DNA of 21,166 nucleotides from an uncultured Bacteroides sp. (GTDB lineage Bacteria > Bacteroidota > Bacteroidia > Bacteroidales > Bacteroidaceae), in assembly GCA_900766005.1 (NCBI GenBank), contig CAAFTU010000033.1, positions 1-21,166 of the forward strand, read 5' to 3'. Position 1 is the first letter of the stretch; every line of letters begins with the position of its first letter. Both the position numbers and the translations under genes were made by a program. Shown in pieces: positions 7,023-14,976 of the stretch. The notes below the pieces were generated by a model. The model worked only from the letters and a program-made list of their open reading frames with translations. It was not told the DNA's origin and ran no database searches.

Positions 7023-8470
7023 AAGGCTTTCGACAAAATTTCGGGATGTTCATTCAGGGTTTTCAAAATCAGTTCGCCAAAGAGGGTGTTGGCCCAGGCA
7101 AACCACGAGCGGGTAAAGTCGGCTGCTTTGTCGGCATGGAAGGACTCGTGCATAAATCCCGTGTCTCCGTCGGTGTCACGGAGCTGCTTCAGACAGGCCC
7201 GTATCTCATCCGGCCGGTCGGTGGTGAGGGCTTTGATGATGATACTCATCGGCCACACGTAGTTCAGTCCCACGTGCGGTCCGCCCACGCCTTCTCCGGC
7301 TTTCCCCTTAAAGAAATAGGGGTTGTGTTCGCTCCAGATGAGGCGCCGGGTGTTCTGGTACAGGGCATCGTTGGGCGAGCAGTATCCCAAGTAGGGAGCG
7401 GCCAGCAGACTGGGCACGTTGGCATCGTCCATGCAGAGTGCATTGCCGAACCCGTCCACTTCAAAGGCATAGACCTGTCCGCATTCCGGATGGCGCACAA
7501 TGCCATAGCGACGGATGGCAGCATCCACTTCGTCTGCCAGGGATGTGCACGTACGGGCAAACGATGCATTATGGTAGACTTTTTCTTCGATTTCGGCCAG
7601 CTGGCGCAAAGAGACTACGGCAAACATGTTTGATGGGATGAGGAAGCCATACTGGGTGGCATCATCCGACGGACGGAAAGCCGAGAAAATGAGCCCCACC
7701 GGTCTGACGGGTGCTCCCCAGCCACCGTTGATGAGCGAGTCCGTGGGGCGGTCGCAGTCGCGCATGAAACTGTAGGGACCCAGATTTTCCTTCCGTTGCT
7801 GTTCCTTAAAAGTTTGTACGACCTTTTCCATGGCCTGATGCCAGCGAGCATTGAACACCGAAGTATCTTGCGTGTGCTGCCAATAGTGATAGGCCAGTCG
7901 GATGGGGTAGCAGAGCGAATCAATTTCCCATTTCCGCTCGTGCAGTTCTTTCACCATGTGCTGGGTGTGGTCTGTTTCCCAATAACTGCCCAAAGGCCCG
8001 TCGTTGAAAGCATTGGCATAGGGGTCAATCAAGATGCACTGTGCCTGGCGGTTTACGAGTCCGGCAATGAGGCGTTGCAGTGCCCGGTCTTTCTTCATCA
8101 GGGGCAGATAGGGCCACACCTGTGCCGAAGAGTCGCGCAGCCACATGGCATTGATGTCTCCGGTGATGACAAAGGTATCCGGACCATCGGCTGTTTCTTT
8201 GAATTTCACCGTGGTGTCTAGCGTGTTCGGAAAGCAGTTCTCGAACATCCAGCGCAATTTCTCATCGCGGATGCGAGGTTGGGCTTGTGCGATGGCTTCC
8301 TCCACTGCCTGGGAGGTGAAATGCCGTTTGCCCCTTGCAGGCCGTTGCGATACATAAGTCAGTGAGGACGGTTCCTCTGATGCAAGGCTCCATACCGGTC
8401 GCGTTGCCAAGGCCGCCAGTGCCAATCCGCCTGTTTTCAGAAAGCGGCGTCTGGATATAGGTTCTTTCAT
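7019..8470 (-). CDS. GH125 exo-alpha-1,6-mannosidase with Tat-type signal
   Basis: A 483-residue member of the metal-independent alpha-mannosidase family GH125; characterised members remove non-reducing alpha-1,6-linked mannose by inversion. Hallmarks: GDINAMWLRDSSAQVWPY (104-121), YWETDHTQHMVKEL, YSFMRDCDRPTDSLINGG (233-250; an Asp here is the likely general acid), GPHVGLNYVWPMSIIIKAL and TGFMHESFH (437-445; Glu441 the likely base). The N-terminus SRRRFLKTGG (6-15) fits the twin-arginine SRRxFLK consensus, followed by a hydrophobic stretch, so export as a folded protein is predicted. Most other enzymes of the cluster have Sec or lipoprotein signals. It lies 19 bp after the GH63-like gene and overlaps GH20 by 4 bp. 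It would act after GH92 strips alpha-1,2/1,3 mannose. Confidence 0.95.
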   Translation of the reverse strand: MKEPISRRRFLKTGGLALAALATRPVWSLASEEPSSLTYVSQRPARGKRHFTSQAVEEAIAQAQPRIRDEKLRWMFENCFPNTLDTTVKFKETADGPDTFVITGDINAMWLRDSSAQVWPYLPLMKKDRALQRLIAGLVNRQAQCILIDPYANAFNDGPLGSYWETDHTQHMVKELHERKWEIDSLCYPIRLAYHYWQHTQDTSVFNARWHQAMEKVVQTFKEQQRKENLGPYSFMRDCDRPTDSLINGGWGAPVRPVGLIFSAFRPSDDATQYGFLIPSNMFAVVSLRQLAEIEEKVYHNASFARTCTSLADEVDAAIRRYGIVRHPECGQVYAFEVDGFGNALCMDDANVPSLLAAPYLGYCSPNDALYQNTRRLIWSEHNPYFFKGKAGEGVGGPHVGLNYVWPMSIIIKALTTDRPDEIRACLKQLRDTDGDTGFMHESFHADKAADFTRSWFAWANTLFGELILKTLNEHPEILSKAL

Positions 8471-8489
8471 GGTTTTCTGTTTTTAGTGA

Positions 8490-10094
8490 TTAATAAGTGT
8501 GTTTGCCGGAGATGACAGCTATCCTCTTTTCCTGTTTGCCGTATCTCACCACCAGCTCGAAGTCGATGTTTGATTCCACCGTGATGCGAGGCTGCTCGTT
8601 GACCGAACGGCGCGGTGCGGCTTTCAGTGTAATCATTCCGTCCGGACCGAACGGGTAGCGTTCAATTCCGTTGGCTTCCGTCAGATTCACATCCCACTCG
8701 ATGCGGCGCTCCATGTAGTCGCCCCGGATTCCGATGATGAACTCGATAAATTCAGCGATGGGAGGAAGACCCGCCCAGCCCACAAAGTTCTTGCGTGCCA
8801 TAAAGCCCGGTTCTGCTTTCTCGGGTGAATAGTACTCCCAGAAAGTACCTGTATTCTTATATACTTCCAGCACCTGTGCATAGTGGTTGAGTGCAATCTC
8901 ACGAGCCAGTTCGCGATATCCTTTCCGGTTCAGTCCCAGCATCACCATGTAGTTGGTGCCTGGCCAGACACCTCCTTGCCAATAGCGTCCGTTCTCTTTG
9001 TATTTGGGATGATCGGCCGATAGTGAAGGTACGCGGCTGGGACGCTTGAATGTAGCCGGATTCTCCAGTTCCTTCACCAGCCGGTCGGTCTGTGGCTTGT
9101 CGAGCACATCGGCAAATAAGGCCCAGAAAGCTCCGATGCCTTTGGTGGTGCACAGCGAACCGTCGGCATACTGGTCGTACAGGAAGCCTGTTTTCTCATC
9201 CCACAGGTTTTCGCGGACATAGCGGCCCAGCATCTTTGCTTCGTCTTCAAACTCTTCAATCTCTTGCCAACGTTCCAGATAGAATCCCATTTCAAGCAGC
9301 AAGTTGGCAGTGAAAAACTGTTGCAGATTGGTGTCGAGCCACACCATGTGCCCGTGGCTGTAAATCGGACTGTAGTCTTCCGGCACGCGCGGCATATTGT
9401 CCATGCCTGTGCCCCATCCGCTCGACCAGTAGGTGCCGTTGCGCCAAGTGCGGTTGAGCTTCAGCCATTTGTAGTAGGCACACAGCACCGGGAAGATTTT
9501 GTGAAGACGTTCGGTATCGCCAAACTGGTGATAGTACACCATTTCACACCACGGCATCAAATTGGGTCCCGTGCTCACAGGATCGTAGCGTTCAAAGCAG
9601 TCGGCTCCGTCGGCTTTGATTTCCCGGCAGATGAAACCGTCGGGATGCTGTTTCGCATAAAAATTGTCCAGTGTCTGCTGGAAGGGGAAGAAGCGGGTGC
9701 CATAGCGGGCAAACATCAGGATGAAAGAAGAATCCCACATGAAGATGTTGCCGTTGTAGGCCGTATCCAGATAGCTCGATACAAAGCCTGAACCCGGTTG
9801 AGGCGCACGGATGTTGCCGATGGCAATTTCCCAGGCTTTCCAATACATTTCGATTTCTTTGTCGTGACCAGCCCAAATGGGATTGGGCAGAATCTGCCGG
9901 GCTTCCTCGAAACTCTTCGGTTCCATTGTCTGAGGCTTGGCTATGCGGTACTCGTTTTCTGTGACTAGCGGTTCCTTGACATACGTATTTTTATATGGCA
10001 GGCGATATTTGGCTGTTTCGCCTTCTGTTTGGGCATGCAGGCCAGTGAAGGCCAGCATACCGAGGCATCCGGTGAGGAGTAAGTGTTTAATCAT
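8490..10094 (-). CDS. secreted (alpha/alpha)6-barrel glycosidase, GH63/GH37 (MGH1)-like
   Basis: A 534-residue protein with a Sec signal peptide (cleavage near LHAQ-TEG, residues 20-25) and a clan GH-G (alpha/alpha)6 barrel as in GH63, mannosylglycerate hydrolase and trehalase. Visible signatures: FMWDSSFILMFARYG (118-132); SSGWGTGMDNMPR (224-236), whose Asp232 fits the general acid; GGVWPGTNYMVMLGL (374-388); and GTFWEYYSPEKAEPG (416-430), whose Glu420 fits the general base. Characterised relatives cleave alpha-glucosides, mannosylglycerate or alpha-mannosides, so specificity cannot be assigned. In this locus it most likely removes an alpha-linked residue that GH92 and GH125 cannot (for example alpha-glucose, or alpha-1,4-linked mannose). 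It sits 51 bp after the EEP gene and 19 bp before GH125 in the same transcript. Automatic labels such as 'trehalase' would be unsafe. Confidence 0.85.
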   Translation of the reverse strand: MIKHLLLTGCLGMLAFTGLHAQTEGETAKYRLPYKNTYVKEPLVTENEYRIAKPQTMEPKSFEEARQILPNPIWAGHDKEIEMYWKAWEIAIGNIRAPQPGSGFVSSYLDTAYNGNIFMWDSSFILMFARYGTRFFPFQQTLDNFYAKQHPDGFICREIKADGADCFERYDPVSTGPNLMPWCEMVYYHQFGDTERLHKIFPVLCAYYKWLKLNRTWRNGTYWSSGWGTGMDNMPRVPEDYSPIYSHGHMVWLDTNLQQFFTANLLLEMGFYLERWQEIEEFEDEAKMLGRYVRENLWDEKTGFLYDQYADGSLCTTKGIGAFWALFADVLDKPQTDRLVKELENPATFKRPSRVPSLSADHPKYKENGRYWQGGVWPGTNYMVMLGLNRKGYRELAREIALNHYAQVLEVYKNTGTFWEYYSPEKAEPGFMARKNFVGWAGLPPIAEFIEFIIGIRGDYMERRIEWDVNLTEANGIERYPFGPDGMITLKAAPRRSVNEQPRITVESNIDFELVVRYGKQEKRIAVISGKHTY

Positions 10095-10145
10095 ATCCGA
10101 TTATTTCTATTTGCTTGTATTTCTTTTAGAGTTTGGGTTGTTTCT

Positions 10146-11012
10146 TTATTCGGCTGTCACTGTAATCAGTACGGGTGCATGATCAGAGAGCAGTCCTTCG
10201 TTTTCAGTTTCTGCCAACACACCATAGCGCGTAACTTTCAATCCGTTGCGCACGAAGATGTAGTCGATGAGAGGCCGTTTGTCGAACGGAATCTCGTTGA
10301 AATCATGGAAAGTCCACTCTGGCCCGTACACCACAGCAGCCAGCGAGCGGCTGTCTGTCAGATGCAGTGGGTTGGCGGATTCGGTGAGCTTCTTCACCAC
10401 TTCCGACTCCGGATCGGCATTGAAATCACCGGTCACGATGACAGGCATTCCTTTGCTCAGCGAATCTGTTCTCTGCAGAATCAGATTCACACTTTCGCGA
10501 CGGGCCACTTCTCCCACATGATCAAAGTGCGTGTTCAGTACAAAATATGGTTTTCCGCTTCCTTTCTCTTCGAGAACCGCCCACGAAGCAATGCGTTCAC
10601 AGGCACCGTCCCAGCCTTTGCTGCCCACCACCTCGGGGGTTTCGCTCAGCCAGAAATAACCTGAATCTTTCAAATGAAAGCGATCTTTGTTGTACCACAA
10701 TGCGCTGTATTCGCCTTGTGTCTTCCCGTCTTCCCGGCCCACACCGATGACCCCGTATTCCGGCAGGCGGGTTTGTAAATCCTGCAGCTGATTGTGCAGC
10801 ACTTCTTGGGTGCCCACAATGTCTGCCTCGTAGAAACGGATGGCGTTCGCTGCCCGGTCTTTGCGGTATTTCCAGTTGTTCAGACTGTCTTCCGGATTGT
10901 CATAACGGATGTTGAACGACATGACGTTGACGGGTTGCGGTGTTTCTTTTTGTTTCACCTGGCCGCAAGAAGCAGCCAGTAACGGTATGAAGAGTAAAGC
11001 TATTTTTTTCAT
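10146..11012 (-). CDS. EEP-superfamily phosphodiesterase lipoprotein (copy 2)
   Basis: A 288-residue member of the endonuclease/exonuclease/phosphatase (DNase I-like) superfamily, whose members hydrolyse phosphodiesters in nucleic acids, phosphoinositides or sphingomyelin with Mg2+. The signal is a lipobox LAASC with Cys16, so the enzyme is membrane-anchored outside the cytoplasm, which argues against a DNA-repair role. The catalytic set is intact: Asn34 in MSFNIRYDNP, Glu70 in GTQE, His162 in NTHFDHVG, Asp196 and Asn198 in GDFNADP, Asp250 in LIDYIFV, and Asp277-His278 in LSDHAP. WLSETPEV and GWDGACERIASWA are typical of the bacterial subgroup often found near glycan genes. It lies between GH92 (55-bp gap) and the GH63-like gene (51-bp gap). 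It probably cleaves a phosphodiester on the target glycan, or frees phosphate from it. Confidence 0.88.
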   Translation of the reverse strand: MKKIALLFIPLLAASCGQVKQKETPQPVNVMSFNIRYDNPEDSLNNWKYRKDRAANAIRFYEADIVGTQEVLHNQLQDLQTRLPEYGVIGVGREDGKTQGEYSALWYNKDRFHLKDSGYFWLSETPEVVGSKGWDGACERIASWAVLEEKGSGKPYFVLNTHFDHVGEVARRESVNLILQRTDSLSKGMPVIVTGDFNADPESEVVKKLTESANPLHLTDSRSLAAVVYGPEWTFHDFNEIPFDKRPLIDYIFVRNGLKVTRYGVLAETENEGLLSDHAPVLITVTAE

Positions 11013-11067
11013 GATTACTATAATTTAAACCGGTAATTTTTTATGTAATTTGTTTCTTAAAAAGTCG

Positions 11068-14001
11068 TTAATATACATATAAACGGGAAGCTGGTATGGG
11101 TTCCAGTTTCTCTCCCGAAGGCAATTCCCATGCCCATGACAGGTGTTGTCCTTCATAGTCTTCAATGTACAGCAGGCGGTAGGAGTGCCATCCTTTCTTT
11201 AAGGCGATAGAGCCCGTGGCGGGAATTGCAGCATGGGAACCGTCGTTGTCCACTACCAATGTTTGGTCAATATAAAGCACACTGCCGTCATCCGAACGAG
11301 TCTGGAAAGTATATACACCGTCTTCAGGCACGTCAATCAGTCCGCTGAACTCAAATCCGTAGTGGTCTTCCTGCCGGGCTTTGTCCAATGAGGGCTCTGA
11401 AACGATGCCTTTTTCCACGAAGTGTTTCTGTTGCATATCGGCCACTTTTTGGAAATGTCCTTCATAATACTTGTATGCCGTTCCGTTCTTTGGCTGATGA
11501 TCCAGGATGATCTTTCCTCTGTTCAATACGGCTTTAGTAGCCTGGATGCTCAGTGTGCTGCTAGGTTGGAAGCCATCTTTGAATGCTTTGGCATTAATCT
11601 GTGTGGTATTTTTTAGTACCAGCGGAGCATTGAATACAGGTGACTGCTGTGTCGGTTCGCTGCCGTCGAGTGTATAGTGAACGGTTGCTCCAACCGTTGC
11701 CGTAGCTAAGTTCACCGTCACCGAATCCATGAAAAGATTCAAGTCTTTGTCTACATAGGGAATCGAAACGACCGCCTCTTTGGTAAATGAATACGGAGCA
11801 GAGTCAGCTGTAACCCCCCGTTTCCTGTTGGGCTGGTCGGTCAGTGAGAAATGCAGTTCACCACCGCCCATCAACTGTTCGTAGGTCACGAAATTGGTTT
11901 CGATCTCTTTCCCGTTCAGTTCCACTTTGTCGATATACAGATTCTTTTCAGGATGGTTGGCCGTGATGGTCAGCGTTTTGCTGTTTGCCAGTTGCAGGGT
12001 AGCTTTTTCAAACAGGGGAGTGGTGAACGTGAATTCGTTGCTTCCCGGACACACTGCATAAAGTCCCAGACTGGACAGGATATACCATGCCGACATTTGT
12101 CCGCAGTCTTCGTTGCCCACAATGCCTTCGGGAGTCGGTGCATACATTTCATCGAGCAGACGACGTGTCATGGCCTGCGTTTTCCAAGGTTGTCCGATGT
12201 AGTTGTACAAGTAGGCAATGTGGTGGCTGGGCTCGTTTCCGTGAGCATACTGGCCAATCAGGCCGGTGATGTCCACCAAATCGCCGTCCACCTGTGCATC
12301 TGTGTGGAAAATATCATCCAATGCCGAAGTAAACGCTTCTTTACCGCCAAACAGCTGCACCATTCCGTTTACATCATGAGGCACAAAGAATCGGTATTGC
12401 CAGGCGGTAGCCTCGGTATACGCTCTGCCCACTTCATTGGGGTTGAACGGGGTTTCCCAGTTGCCGTCCATCCGTTTGGGGCGGAAGAAGCGGGTGGCTC
12501 CGTCGAATACATTCAGATATTGCTGCGAGCGGCGGATGTAGGTGTCGTAAATCTCTTGCTTGCCCAGCGCTTGAGCCAGCTGCGCAATGCACCAGTCGTC
12601 ATAGGCAAATTCAAGCAGGCAAGAAATGGATTCCTTTTTGATGTTCGAAGGAATGAAGCCTTTGCTGATGTAATAGTCTGCCCCTTTCTGATTCTTTTCA
12701 GATGACACCACAAGTGCTTCCAGTGCTTTTTCTGCATCAAATCCGCGGATGCCTTTCATGTATGCATCGGCAATTACTGATGCCGAGTGGTAGCCGATCA
12801 TGGTACCGGTTTCACCGGCAGAGAGCGGCCACAGCGGCAGTTCGCCTGATGCGTCGTAGATATGAAGGAAAGAATGAATCATGTTGGTCACCAGTGTCGT
12901 ATCGATGAGTGTCATCATCGGGTTCCATGCCCGGAACGTATCCCACAGAGAGAACGTAGAGTATTGCACGGCACCTTGCGGCAGCTGGCCGATGGTTTGG
13001 TCGTGGCGGCGGTATTGGCCGTTCACATCACTTACCACGTTGGGCACTACCATCGAATGGTAAAGAGCCGTGTAGAAATTTGTTTTTTGTTCCTCTGTGC
13101 CACCTTCCACCTTGATAGCGGAAACAGCATCGTTCCAGGTGTGGTAGGCTGCTTGCTTCACTGCATCAAAATCAAATCCTTCCACTTCCGCCTGCAGGTT
13201 TTCTCGTGCATTCTCCACGCTGACGATAGACAGTCCCACCTTCATGACAATGGGTTCAGAAGTGTGGTCTTTAAATTTCAGCAGGGCTTGCAAGTCTGTA
13301 CCCTCGGCTTCTTTTCCTTCCAGGGCTTTCTGATTGCTTACCAGTGTAGCCTTTTCAAAAGGCTGCGAGCATTGGATTACAAAATAAATTCGTTGGTTGT
13401 CACTCCATCCGCGTGTGTTGCGCATTCCTGTCATCTCATGGGGGTTGACCACCTGCAACGATGATTCGTAGATATGCTCGTTGTCCAGTGAATGCTTCAA
13501 GTCGACGATTACAGTAGGAGTGCTTTCTTTAGGGAAGGTGTACCGGTGTACTCCCGTGTGGGCCGTAGCTGTCAGTTCAGCACGGATTCCTTCTTCGTGC
13601 AGGAGGACTGCGTAATAGCCTGCTTCTGCTTTTTCATTCTCGTGGCGGAAAGCTGCCGGTGCGTACATCGGTTGCCGGCTGGGGTCTACTGTCTGAGTCG
13701 TGGGCCGTATCAGCAGATCACCCAAGTCGATACATCCCGTTCCGCTGAGGTGGGTATGAGAGAATCCGGTGAGCGTGGAGTCATCATAATGATATCCGGC
13801 ACAAGCGTCCCAGTTGCCTGCACGTGTGTCAGGACTGAGCTGAACAGCCCCGAAGGGGACAGTCGCTCCCGGGTATGTATGCCCATGAAAGCCGGTGCCG
13901 ATAAACGGATCGATGAAGTCCACCGGATTTTCCTTCTGGCTGGTACATGCAGCCAGAAGGGCAGCGAGACAAGCCATGTGAATGATGTTTCTTACTTTCA
14001 T
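11068..14001 (-). CDS. GH92 alpha-mannosidase lipoprotein with chitobiase-C-like and PA14 domains
   Basis: A 977-residue Ca2+-dependent inverting exo-alpha-mannosidase; GH92 members act on alpha-1,2, -1,3, -1,4 or -1,6 mannose, and a few on mannose-1-phospho-6-mannose. Lipobox LLAAC (Cys19). The N-domain begins at VDFIDPFIGTGFHGHTYPGA (27-46). The catalytic barrel contains GELPLWPL, YAHGNEPSHHIAYLYNY (585-601; Glu590 is the likely general acid) and VGNEDCGQMSAWYILSSLG (628-646; acidic pair at 631-632). Extra C-terminal parts are a chitobiase/Fn3-associated strand domain (about 750-820, HYTLDGSEPT) and a PA14 domain (about 840-975, RSDDGSVLYIDQTLVVDNDG). Typical GH92 proteins end near residue 740, so about 230 residues are accessory. 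It is the first gene after the internal terminator and so heads the second transcript. Retention of the acid suggests ordinary mannoside cleavage. The linkage is not deducible. Confidence 0.95.
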   Translation of the reverse strand: MKVRNIIHMACLAALLAACTSQKENPVDFIDPFIGTGFHGHTYPGATVPFGAVQLSPDTRAGNWDACAGYHYDDSTLTGFSHTHLSGTGCIDLGDLLIRPTTQTVDPSRQPMYAPAAFRHENEKAEAGYYAVLLHEEGIRAELTATAHTGVHRYTFPKESTPTVIVDLKHSLDNEHIYESSLQVVNPHEMTGMRNTRGWSDNQRIYFVIQCSQPFEKATLVSNQKALEGKEAEGTDLQALLKFKDHTSEPIVMKVGLSIVSVENARENLQAEVEGFDFDAVKQAAYHTWNDAVSAIKVEGGTEEQKTNFYTALYHSMVVPNVVSDVNGQYRRHDQTIGQLPQGAVQYSTFSLWDTFRAWNPMMTLIDTTLVTNMIHSFLHIYDASGELPLWPLSAGETGTMIGYHSASVIADAYMKGIRGFDAEKALEALVVSSEKNQKGADYYISKGFIPSNIKKESISCLLEFAYDDWCIAQLAQALGKQEIYDTYIRRSQQYLNVFDGATRFFRPKRMDGNWETPFNPNEVGRAYTEATAWQYRFFVPHDVNGMVQLFGGKEAFTSALDDIFHTDAQVDGDLVDITGLIGQYAHGNEPSHHIAYLYNYIGQPWKTQAMTRRLLDEMYAPTPEGIVGNEDCGQMSAWYILSSLGLYAVCPGSNEFTFTTPLFEKATLQLANSKTLTITANHPEKNLYIDKVELNGKEIETNFVTYEQLMGGGELHFSLTDQPNRKRGVTADSAPYSFTKEAVVSIPYVDKDLNLFMDSVTVNLATATVGATVHYTLDGSEPTQQSPVFNAPLVLKNTTQINAKAFKDGFQPSSTLSIQATKAVLNRGKIILDHQPKNGTAYKYYEGHFQKVADMQQKHFVEKGIVSEPSLDKARQEDHYGFEFSGLIDVPEDGVYTFQTRSDDGSVLYIDQTLVVDNDGSHAAIPATGSIALKKGWHSYRLLYIEDYEGQHLSWAWELPSGEKLEPIPASRLYVY

Positions 14002-14058
14002 TTATTTGGAGTTTATAGGTTTATTTTTTTGTTTGACATTTTTCTCGTCATTTGAATG

Positions 14059-14066
14059 CAAATATA
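14059..14066 (-). promoter_or_regulatory. candidate -7 promoter element for GH92 operon
   Basis: On the minus strand 14066-14059 reads TATATTTG, a perfect match to the Bacteroides -7 consensus TAnnTTTG, about 58 bp upstream of the GH92 ATG. It starts at the last T of the upstream terminator's T-tract, so termination and initiation sites abut. A matching -33 TTTG is not present at the usual spacing. This would give the enzyme genes their own transcript independent of SusC/D. Confidence 0.45.
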
Positions 14067-14071
14067 AAAAA

Positions 14072-14116
14072 AATCTGCAAGAGCTGATAGGAGTTTCACA
14101 CCTACTCTTGCAGATT
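14072..14116 (-). terminator. intrinsic terminator of the SusC/D operon
   Basis: A perfect 12-bp inverted repeat AATCTGCAAGAG / CTCTTGCAGATT (14072-14083 and 14105-14116, 21-nt loop) lies 29 bp past the stop of the lipoprotein gene. On the minus strand the stem runs directly into an eight-T tract. This is a strong rho-independent signal separating the four-gene uptake operon from the enzyme genes. Some read-through is possible. Confidence 0.85.
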
Positions 14117-14145
14117 CTGTTTATGCAATGCGAACAAGTTTGTTT

Positions 14146-14964
14146 TTAGTGCACACCAAATTCAATGGACAACTGATATGCATTCAAATCATCGGCAACA
14201 TTCGTGCTTCTGACTTCACGCAACACCCATGTCGGGTTGCTGATCATAAACATGTGGTAATCAGTTTCTTGATTTTTAAGAACTTCTGTGTAAATACAAC
14301 CTTCAATCTTTTCTGTAGCTTTTTTCAGATCTTCAATGGCTTCTTTTTTAACTGTACCTACCATGATTGCCGAATGCTGGTTGTCGAACACTTTGGAGAA
14401 GGTGGCCGAAGCGGCATCGATTTGTTCTTTTGTTTCAAAGCGCACCGTGCTGAATGGTACCAAAATGTTCATCGGATTGTCTGTAGTCGTTTTTACCATA
14501 ATCGGGATGAATTTCACAAAGCAGTCCTTAGTAACCTTGAAGCCTTCTTCCGAATTAATCTTGTGGTTGAACAGAATCAGCGAACCTTCGAATTTCTTGT
14601 CCCATCCTTCTGCGTTGTACTTATTCATAGCATAACTTGAAAAACGGGAGGTTTTCATCGCAACGTCCGTTGCTTCGTTTGCCATGTAGCTGGAGTTTTT
14701 AACATCCATGCGGTCAACTAAGCATAATGAGCACGCATCACCCAAGTTGTTGATATAGTTCACTGCAGCATCTGCATTGAATACAGCTTCATTTTTCAAA
14801 CTGGATAAAAAATAGAGTTCAAATGTTCTGTTTTTGTTCCATTCACCATTGCTTTCTATTTGCTGCTGAATATTTCCCACTCCCAAATCTTCGGCAATAC
14901 AGGATGTCATAAGCATTGAACTGCACCCGATTACACCGAGCATATATACTAGATTCTTTTTCAT
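14146..14964 (-). CDS. lipoprotein with degenerate EEP-like fold, candidate surface glycan-binding protein
   Basis: A 272-residue lipoprotein (lipobox MTSC, Cys22) I do not recognise as a named family. Read beside its upstream neighbour, the EEP enzyme, its segments line up in the same order. FELYFLSSL (48-56) matches the first EEP strand; AAVNYINNLGDACSLCLVDRM (66-86) matches the helix and strand ending in the catalytic Glu region; GSLILFNHKI (127-136) matches GNAILSRYPI; NILVPFSTVRFETKEQIDAA (166-185) matches the ATHLDHVGGQEKQIEA segment; and HSAIMVGTVKKEAIEDLKKA (197-216) matches the strand bearing GGDLN. DYHMFMIS and NVADDLNAYQLSIEF match VDWIFSS and LSDHDAVLIEVEL. Every catalytic position is altered, so it is probably not an enzyme. 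It is last in the SusC-SusD-EEP operon (12-bp gap), where a SusE/F-like binding lipoprotein usually sits. The fold assignment is inference from a by-eye alignment. Confidence 0.55.
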   Translation of the reverse strand: MKKNLVYMLGVIGCSSMLMTSCIAEDLGVGNIQQQIESNGEWNKNRTFELYFLSSLKNEAVFNADAAVNYINNLGDACSLCLVDRMDVKNSSYMANEATDVAMKTSRFSSYAMNKYNAEGWDKKFEGSLILFNHKINSEEGFKVTKDCFVKFIPIMVKTTTDNPMNILVPFSTVRFETKEQIDAASATFSKVFDNQHSAIMVGTVKKEAIEDLKKATEKIEGCIYTEVLKNQETDYHMFMISNPTWVLREVRSTNVADDLNAYQLSIEFGVH

Positions 14965-14976
14965 TTTTTGGCAGTC

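Noticed and set aside
8490..10094. trehalase
   Set aside because: Only the clan-level fold and catalytic motifs are shared with GH37; context is mannose-glycan breakdown, so the name would overstate the evidence.
10146..11012. DNA-repair exonuclease III-like enzyme
   Set aside because: It has a lipoprotein signal and sits in a glycan-degradation operon, so an extracytoplasmic phosphodiesterase is more likely.
11068..14001. mannose-1-phosphate uncapping type of GH92
   Set aside because: As I recall, uncapping GH92 enzymes have the general acid replaced; here the HGNEPSHH Glu590 is retained, favouring ordinary mannoside hydrolysis. Not decisive.
14009..14024. partial match to the AAACCTATAGGTTT palindrome upstream of GH92
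   Set aside because: Only a half-site-like TATAGGTTT is present and the region is AT-rich, so chance is sufficient explanation.
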